A stretch of 9,636 nt of DNA from an uncultured Lachnospiraceae bacterium (lineage in GTDB: Bacteria > Bacillota > Clostridia > Lachnospirales > Lachnospiraceae): positions 1-9,636 of the forward strand of contig USSP01000048.1 in assembly GCA_900557385.1 (NCBI GenBank). Direction: 5' to 3'. The position numbers were made by a program, and so were the translations under genes. A model generated the notes under the pieces. The model was not told the DNA's origin, did no database searches, and saw nothing but the letters and a program-made list of their open reading frames with translations. Below, in pieces: positions 5,612 to 9,636 of the stretch (positions within the stretch are counted from its first letter, which is position 1; every line of letters starts with the position of its first letter).

Positions 5612-6757
5612 TTATTTTACAAGCTTGCCATCATGGATGATGTGACGAATCTGTAAATTCTTGTCCAGAACAACCAGATTTGCTTTTTTGCCGGCTTCAA
5701 TGGAACCGTAATCCTTGGTCATACCAATGGAATTCACCGGATTCCAGGTAGCTGCTTTGACGGCACTTTCCATGGGAACACCGAAGTTTACCACATTCCG
5801 CATGCAGTCCATCAGATTGGTGGCACTTCCGGCGATGGTTCCGTCCTCCAGTGTTACTTTATGACCAACTAACTTGGTAGGCAGACCACCCAGAGAATAA
5901 TCGCCATCCGGCATACCGGTTGCCATCATACTGTCACTGATCAATACGACCCTGTCATCGCCGAATAACTGGAAGGTTGCACGGATAACAGAAGGATGAA
6001 TGTGAATACCATCACAAATCAATTCCACTTTTGCCTGCGGTGCATCAAAGGCTGCGCCGATGACACCGGGAGCACGATGAACGAAAGGAGGCATGGCATT
6101 GTACAGATGAGTTACATGGTCAGCGCCTGCCTGAAAGGCCTTGCAGGCTGTATCGTAATCGGAAGCGGTATGTCCCAGAGAAAAGTGATAGTCACTGCTG
6201 CATTTGCAGATGCAATCCAGAGCACCTTCTTCTTCGGGAGCAATGGTTACCAGACGAACCAATCCCTCCGCATCCTCTTGTAAATGCTTTAAAAGCTCAG
6301 GGTTTGCTTTCTGGACGAAAGCAGGGTTCTGGGCACCTTTTTTGGACATGGCAATGAAAGGTCCCTCCAGGTTGATGCCGATCAGTTCCGCACCGTCTTC
6401 CGGATTTGCATTATGGTAAGCAGCACCGTTTTTACAGATGGCGGACAGGGTATCTGCTCCCAGAGTCATGGTAGCAGGACAGATGGTGGTAATACCATTC
6501 TGCAGCTCATACTGCGCCATGGTATGTACTCCTTCAAAGTCCGCATCACAGAAATCGTGGTTGACACAGCCGTGGAAGTGGACATCGGTCAGACCGGGGA
6601 TGACATAACAGTCAGAGGCATCTAAAATATCGTCTGACTCGGTTATTGTCTCCAGCGCCGCAGGATCGATGGATTCGATGCGGTCATCCTTAGTCAGGAT
6701 TGTTTGATTGGAAAATTTAAAATCGGCACCATATACCGACCCGTTTATGATTTTCAT
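5612..6757 (-). CDS. nagA: N-acetylglucosamine-6-phosphate deacetylase
   Basis: Hydrolyses GlcNAc-6-phosphate to glucosamine-6-phosphate and acetate, the first committed step of cytoplasmic GlcNAc use and of cell wall amino sugar recycling. The 381-residue protein has the amidohydrolase TIM-barrel fold: PGLTDVHFHG (54-63, H60 and H62), the metal-binding glutamate in NLEGPF (E131), LGHT (H196), THLYNAM (H217), and the catalytic aspartate in ISDSM (D275). These positions closely match E. coli NagA (E131, H195, H216, D273). A clear AAGGAG is placed just before the ATG on the minus strand. It appears monocistronic in this window; nagB is not seen, although anything downstream is limited by the convergent folA terminator. 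Confidence 0.96.
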   Translation of the reverse strand: MKIINGSVYGADFKFSNQTILTKDDRIESIDPAALETITESDDILDASDCYVIPGLTDVHFHGCVNHDFCDADFEGVHTMAQYELQNGITTICPATMTLGADTLSAICKNGAAYHNANPEDGAELIGINLEGPFIAMSKKGAQNPAFVQKANPELLKHLQEDAEGLVRLVTIAPEEEGALDCICKCSSDYHFSLGHTASDYDTACKAFQAGADHVTHLYNAMPPFVHRAPGVIGAAFDAPQAKVELICDGIHIHPSVIRATFQLFGDDRVVLISDSMMATGMPDGDYSLGGLPTKLVGHKVTLEDGTIAGSATNLMDCMRNVVNFGVPMESAVKAATWNPVNSIGMTKDYGSIEAGKKANLVVLDKNLQIRHIIHDGKLVK

Positions 6758-6780
6758 GGCACTATCTCCTTACTATTTAC

Positions 6781-6816
6781 GCCGACAATCGGCTTTTTCT
6801 ACTTCATAGTATAGCA
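6781..6816 (-). promoter_or_regulatory. nagA promoter (extended -10) and leader hairpin
   Basis: On the minus strand TATACT (complement of 6808-6813) is preceded by TGC, giving an extended -10, while no convincing -35 is present. Between the presumed start and the ribosome site is a 5-bp inverted repeat GCCGA/TCGGC (6781-6793) with a 3-base loop. It could be a leader hairpin or a small operator; it does not resemble the NagR/GntR-type operator I know. Confidence 0.5.
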
Positions 6817-6871
6817 TGCATCGCTGGAAAGAACTTTCTGTCTGAAGGATTATCTTCATAAAATCCTAAAA

Positions 6872-6929
6872 ATTTTTTCAAAAAATGTTCGCAGATGTTC
6901 ACTGTTTTTTCAAATATGACTTCTATAAT
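6872..6929 (+). promoter_or_regulatory. Promoter region of the small gene at 7037, with repeats
   Basis: A perfect TATAAT occurs at 6924-6929 without a good -35. Upstream are a 15-base near-palindrome ATTTTTTCAAAAAAT (6872-6886), a second TTTTTTCAAA (6905-6914, first copy 6873-6882) and two ATGTTC copies 10 bp apart (6885, 6895). The phased direct repeats next to a -10 with a weak -35 suggest an activator or repressor site, which is inference. The leader to the ATG at 7037 is about 100 bases. Confidence 0.4.
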
Positions 6930-7036
6930 GGGGCGTGTTGTAAAGGAAGCAAGGCCAGTAAAGAAATTGCAGGCAGGGGGAGAAAACAGATCAAGAGGTT
7001 TCCCGGAAGGAGACATCAGAAACGGAGGAAGATCAT

Positions 7037-7342
7037 ATGACATCAGCATTGACTCATGTACGTGTAAATAATGAAGTGGAGCTGTGTGAAGTGCACAGCA
7101 GAGATATAAAAGAAAAAATACGTCTTGCTTTTGCGGAGGCGGGCATTCCTTATTTTATGAAGGTGAAGAAGGAGACCTACGTGATCTGTATCAATGAGCG
7201 GTACAAACGGCTGGCAGAGGAACTGATTCTTGCCAGACTGGAAAATGCAAGAGAACTGGTGACTTTTTATGAGCCGGCGTTACAGCCGCCTCGCTCCAAC
7301 CGATGGAAAAATAAACTGATGACTTTCAGCTTGTTATATTAA
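7037..7342 (+). CDS. Small conserved-looking protein, possibly DUF2007-like
   Basis: A 101-residue soluble protein whose function I cannot name. The start is well supported by GGAGG at 7024-7028. Residues 13-62 (VELCEVHSRDIKEK... to ...RLAEELI) have a beta-alpha-beta look, with AEAGIPYFM at 33-41, reminiscent of the small DUF2007 'putative signal transducing' fold, in which a helix is followed by a G-I-P turn and a strand. This is a pattern impression only. The C-terminal third (about 68-101) is basic and proline-containing with no clear domain. There is no signal peptide or membrane segment. It is flanked by its own promoter-like region and terminator, so it is probably transcribed alone. 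Confidence 0.75.
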   Translation: MTSALTHVRVNNEVELCEVHSRDIKEKIRLAFAEAGIPYFMKVKKETYVICINERYKRLAEELILARLENARELVTFYEPALQPPRSNRWKNKLMTFSLLY

Positions 7343-7375
7343 GAAAAGGACGCATGTATATTGGGGTATAAAGAT

Positions 7376-7403
7376 AAGGCAGTCGTTGCATGACTGCCTT
7401 TTT
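7376..7403 (+). terminator. Terminator after the small gene
   Basis: A 9-bp stem AAGGCAGTC (7376-7384) pairs with GACTGCCTT (7392-7400) around a 7-base loop, followed by a run of T to 7403. It separates the small gene from the ABC exporter pair. Confidence 0.88.
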
Positions 7404-7413
7404 CGTGGTAATC

Positions 7414-7447
7414 TATAAAGTAATGGTGTAAAAGAGGAAAATGGAGG
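7414..7447 (+). promoter_or_regulatory. Weak promoter candidate and ribosome site for the ABC pair
   Basis: TATAAA at 7414-7419 could be a -10, though a -35 at the right distance would fall in the terminator stem and is poor. GGAGG at 7443-7447 lies 7 bases before the GTG at 7455 and decides that start. Confidence 0.35.
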
Positions 7448-7454
7448 AAATGAT

Positions 7455-9200
7455 GTGAAAAAATTGATGCGGTATATGACTGCTTACAAAAAAGAAGCCA
7501 TTCTTGCACCCTTATTTAAGATGCTGGAAGCTTCTTTTGAACTTTTCGTGCCCCTTGTTATGGCAGCAATCATTGACCAGGGGATCAGTAACCGGGGCAT
7601 TCCCTATATCTGGAAGATGGGCGGCGTGTTGGTATTACTTGGTGTCGTCGGACTGACCTGTTCCCTGACGGCCCAGTACTTTTCCGCAAAAGCGGCAACC
7701 GGCTTTGCAGCAGGAGTGAAATCAGCCTTGTTTAAGCATATGCAGAGCCTTTCTTTTTCAGAGATGGATACACTGGGTACATCCACGATGATTACCCGTA
7801 TGACCAGTGATATGAATCAGGTACAGTCCGGTGTCAACATGACCCTGCGTCTGTTTCTACGTTCCCCCTTTATTGTATTTGGTGCCATGATTATGGCATT
7901 TACCATTGATGTAAAAGCAGCCCTGCTTTTCGTAGTGGTGATTCCTGTCCTGTCCATAGTCGTTTTCGGTATTATGTATATTACCATGCCTATGTACAAG
8001 AAGGTACAGAACCAGCTGGACAAGGTGCTGGGCATTACCCGTGAAAATCTGACCGGTGCCCGTGTCATCCGAGCGTTCGGAAAAGAAGAGCAGGAGAAGG
8101 CACACTTTGAGGAAAATGTGGACGAGTTGACCAGAATGCAGCTTTATGTAGGAAAGTTATCAGCATTGACCAATCCGGTCACTTATCTTATCGTGAATGT
8201 GGCAACCATTGCTTTGATCTATACCGGAGCCGTGCGGGTTGACAACGGTTTTATCACCCAGGGACAGGTTGTGGCACTGGTAAACTATATGTCCCAGATT
8301 CTGGTGGAACTGATTAAGCTGGCAAATCTGATTGTGACCATTACCAAGGCACTTGCCTGTGCCAACCGTGTGGCAGATGTATTCGAGATTACCAGCAGCC
8401 AGGAGGCAGTAGAGAAGCTTTCTCCTGCGTGTAAAGAGGAGGAGGAAATCGCTGTCCGCTTTGAACATGTGGGTCTCACCTACCGCAATGCGGCAGAGGA
8501 ATCCTTAACTGACATTGATTTCTCTGTGAAAAAAGGTCAGACCGTAGGTATTATCGGTGGTACCGGTTCCGGTAAATCTTCTCTGGTCAACATGATTCCC
8601 CGGTTTTATGATGCTACTGCGGGACGGGTGCTGATCAACGGAATCGATGTGAAGGACTATCCTCTGGCACAGCTTCGTGACAAGGTTGGCATCGTATTAC
8701 AGAAAGCGGTTTTATTTAAAGGAACGATCCGTGACAACCTCTTGTTTTCCTTACAGGAAGGCGAAAAGGATGTGCCGGATGAAAAGCTGTATCAGGCATT
8801 GGATGTAGCCCAGGCGAGAGAGTTTGTAGACCAGAAAGAGGGCGGTCTGGATTATGAGATTGCCCAGGGCGGTAAAAATCTTTCCGGTGGTCAGAAACAG
8901 CGTATGACCATTGCCAGGGCATTGGTTCGCGATCCGGAAATTCTTATTCTGGATGACAGTGCATCCGCTTTGGATTTTGCGACGGATGCAAAGCTTCGTC
9001 AATCCATCCGTCAGATGGAAGGTACCAGAACTGTATTTATCGTATCCCAGCGAGCTTCTTCTATCATGCATGCAGACCAGATTATCGTTATGGATGATGG
9101 TACAGTGGCAGGCATTGGTACCCATGAAGAGTTGTTACAATCCTGTGAGGTATACCAGGAGATTTATTATTCACAATATCCCAAGGAGGTGCAGGCATAA
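7455..9200 (+). CDS. ABC exporter half-transporter with degenerate ATPase site (heterodimer subunit)
   Basis: A 581-residue membrane exporter subunit: six-helix permease domain (about 10-310) and ATPase domain (about 335-575). Walker A GGTGSGKS (368-375), Q-loop VLQK and signature LSGGQ (476-480) are intact. However, the Walker B glutamate is aspartate (ILDDSAS, D500-D501), and the switch histidine is glutamine (SQR, Q532). This pair of changes marks the non-hydrolysing site in heterodimeric exporters such as TM287/288, LmrCD and BmrCD. Its partner is almost surely the next gene, whose ATG overlaps this stop by one base. The intact LSGGQ would complete the partner's active site. The GTG start is set by GGAGG 7 bases upstream. 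Substrate is unknown; multidrug-type export is likely by family. Confidence 0.94.
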   Translation: MKKLMRYMTAYKKEAILAPLFKMLEASFELFVPLVMAAIIDQGISNRGIPYIWKMGGVLVLLGVVGLTCSLTAQYFSAKAATGFAAGVKSALFKHMQSLSFSEMDTLGTSTMITRMTSDMNQVQSGVNMTLRLFLRSPFIVFGAMIMAFTIDVKAALLFVVVIPVLSIVVFGIMYITMPMYKKVQNQLDKVLGITRENLTGARVIRAFGKEEQEKAHFEENVDELTRMQLYVGKLSALTNPVTYLIVNVATIALIYTGAVRVDNGFITQGQVVALVNYMSQILVELIKLANLIVTITKALACANRVADVFEITSSQEAVEKLSPACKEEEEIAVRFEHVGLTYRNAAEESLTDIDFSVKKGQTVGIIGGTGSGKSSLVNMIPRFYDATAGRVLINGIDVKDYPLAQLRDKVGIVLQKAVLFKGTIRDNLLFSLQEGEKDVPDEKLYQALDVAQAREFVDQKEGGLDYEIAQGGKNLSGGQKQRMTIARALVRDPEILILDDSASALDFATDAKLRQSIRQMEGTRTVFIVSQRASSIMHADQIIVMDDGTVAGIGTHEELLQSCEVYQEIYYSQYPKEVQA

Positions 9201-9636
9201 TGGCTAAGACGAATAAAAAACAAAGCGACTCCGGGGAAACGTTGCGGAAGGTACTGCATTATATCAAACGATACTGGGTACTGCTGATTCTTTCCATTTT
9301 ACTGGCAGCCGTATCTGTGATTTCGGCTTTATATATTCCGATTCTCACCGGTCGGGCAGTGGATCTGATCATTGCCAAAGGGCAGGTGGATTTTAGGGGA
9401 ATCTTTGCTATTTTAAAACAGATCGGTATTGTCATTGTGCTTACTGCTCTGGCACAGTGGGTGATGAATATCTGCAATAACAAGATGACTTATAATATCA
9501 TTCGTGATGTGCGGAAGGAGGCGTTCCGTAAACTGGAAATTCTGCCACTCCGATACGTGGATGACCATTCTTATGGCGAGGTGGTGAGCCGGGTTATCGC
9601 AGATGTGGATCAATTTGCAGACGGACTGCTCATGGG
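9200..9636 (+). CDS. Second ABC exporter subunit, partial at window end
   Basis: The ATG at 9200 overlaps the preceding TAA by one base (TAATG), and AGGAGG lies at 9184-9189, so the two genes are translationally coupled. 145 residues are visible, with no stop before the window edge. A hydrophilic N-terminus (MAKTNKKQSDSGETLRKV) is followed by a first membrane helix (about 25-47), ILTGRAVDLII at 48-58, a second helix (about 72-92), then NNKMTYNIIRDVRKEAFRKL and LPLRYVDDHSYGEVVSR-type text, typical of ABC type-1 exporter permease domains just after helix 2. The ATPase domain lies beyond the window. It should be the catalytically competent partner of the preceding subunit, with an intact Walker B glutamate. 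Confidence 0.93.
   Translation, partial: MAKTNKKQSDSGETLRKVLHYIKRYWVLLILSILLAAVSVISALYIPILTGRAVDLIIAKGQVDFRGIFAILKQIGIVIVLTALAQWVMNICNNKMTYNIIRDVRKEAFRKLEILPLRYVDDHSYGEVVSRVIADVDQFADGLLM

Noticed and set aside
6781..6798. Plus-strand terminator formed by GCCGA/TCGGC followed by TTTTT
   Set aside because: The stem is only 5 bp and no plus-strand transcript should end here, since it is antisense to the nagA leader. Treated as part of the nagA regulatory region.
6804..7049. Minus-strand open frame upstream of nagA
   Set aside because: It covers the promoter regions of nagA and of the small gene, with low-complexity translation and no ribosome site.
820..9636. A single multi-gene defence or biosynthetic system
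   Set aside because: Genes fall into at least four transcription units with housekeeping functions and separate terminators; no toxin, nuclease-sensor or biosynthetic core links them.

Overview
The window looks like chromosomal DNA from a gut-type Lachnospiraceae or other Clostridia (Firmicutes). Reasons: strong AGGAGG-type ribosome binding sites, sigma-A promoters of TTGACA/TATACT type, moderate G+C in genes against AT-rich intergenic DNA, a tRNA-Gly without encoded CCA, and clostridial-type versions of dihydrofolate reductase, a beta-CASP hydrolase and TraX. The genus cannot be fixed from the sequence alone.

Layout. Positions 1-819 hold no protein gene that I can support. From left to right they contain two strong hairpins, of which the first looks like the terminator of a gene ending just outside the window, then an ordered array of ten short repeat arms (138-388), then a structured unassigned element (about 444-541), a bidirectional terminator, and tRNA-Gly(GCC) on the minus strand with an excellent promoter. 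That promoter diverges from the promoter of a plus-strand gene set at 820-5528: a homodimer-type ABC exporter, a TraX-family membrane protein, an MBL/beta-CASP hydrolase, and dihydrofolate reductase. Gaps are 20, 54 and 18 bp and a strong terminator follows at 5545-5580, so co-transcription is plausible. Convergent to it, on the minus strand, is nagA (5612-6757). After nagA comes a small unassigned protein (7037-7342) with its own promoter-like region and terminator. The window ends in a tightly coupled pair of ABC exporter half-transporters, the second cut off by the window edge. The first of this pair carries a degenerate ATPase site, the hallmark of heterodimeric exporters.

The genes are mostly housekeeping and do not form one pathway: folate metabolism (DHFR), amino sugar catabolism (NagA), probable RNA processing (beta-CASP), membrane modification (TraX) and export (three ABC half-transporters). 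The least ordinary part is the repeat array. Five copies of ACCTATAA(A/G)(A) alternate with five inverted copies at a nearly constant 26/28 bp step, so the whole unit recurs every 53-54 bp. Loops and spacers differ, while arm changes tend to preserve pairing through G-U wobbles or A-T to G-C swaps. This is the best candidate here for something not well described, either a family of hairpin RNAs or a phased array of protein binding sites.
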